Origin: Angelakisella sp.
Lineage (GTDB): Bacteria > Bacillota > Clostridia > Oscillospirales > Ruminococcaceae
Direction of reading: 5' to 3'
NCBI GenBank assembly: GCA_022794295.1
Contig: JAAWEO010000152.1
Location: 1 to 5,356, forward strand
Length of the DNA: 5,356 nucleotides
In this document: in pieces, positions 5,352 through 5,356 of the stretch
How positions within the stretch are numbered: position 1 is the first letter of the stretch
Layout of the letters: each line of letters starts with the position of its first letter
The notes under the pieces: generated by a model
Databases searched by the model: none
The model's input: the letters and a program-made list of their open reading frames with translations, nothing else
Told to the model about the DNA's origin: nothing
Translations under genes and position numbers: made by a program

Positions 5352-5356
5352 CCGCA

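Overview
The window looks like a moderately GC-rich Gram-positive chromosome, most likely a gut-type Clostridia of the Oscillospiraceae/Ruminococcaceae sort. The reasons are strong Shine-Dalgarno sites (AAAGGAGGA before mltG), a Gram-positive-style lipobox, vegetative -35/-10 promoters, GC-rich third codon positions, and short palindromic or miniature mobile repeats between genes. This assignment is inference; there is no rRNA or other marker here.

Left part (1-317): the first about 89 bases read as the C-terminal tail of an unrecognised plus-strand protein. After it, about 90-240 folds into a compact stem with two inner hairpins and looks like a small structured RNA of unknown family. A tandem pair of 32-bp hairpin repeats (254-317) follows and overlaps the 3' end of the next gene.

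Middle left (298-2198, minus strand): a two-gene transcription unit. A 17-bp-spaced promoter (2170-2198) and a strong ribosome site drive mltG (endolytic peptidoglycan transglycosylase). Its stop overlaps the GTG start of a 3-methyladenine DNA glycosylase gene (mpg/aag type) by four bases, so the two are probably translationally coupled.

Intergenic 2085-2509: this holds the mltG promoter, a 13-bp-stem terminator-like palindrome, a block resembling part of the neighbouring element, and a 169-bp MITE-like element. The element has 22-bp terminal inverted repeats and a CTAG target duplication, and its right end lies exactly on the stop codon of the next gene.

Middle right (2510-about 5171, minus strand): a second two-gene operon. 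A methyl-accepting chemotaxis protein with a dCache sensor, HAMP and signalling domain is followed, with an ATGA overlap, by a small lipoprotein with a single FMN-binding domain carrying the D-x-x-S-G-A-S flavinylation motif. The pair suggests a cell-surface redox or flavin-linked sensing unit. An extended -10 promoter, a structured leader and an operator-like palindrome lie upstream.

Right edge (5220-5356): no gene is visible. It is a run of GC-rich hairpins ending in a T6 tract, resembling REP-type repeats and/or a plus-strand terminator.
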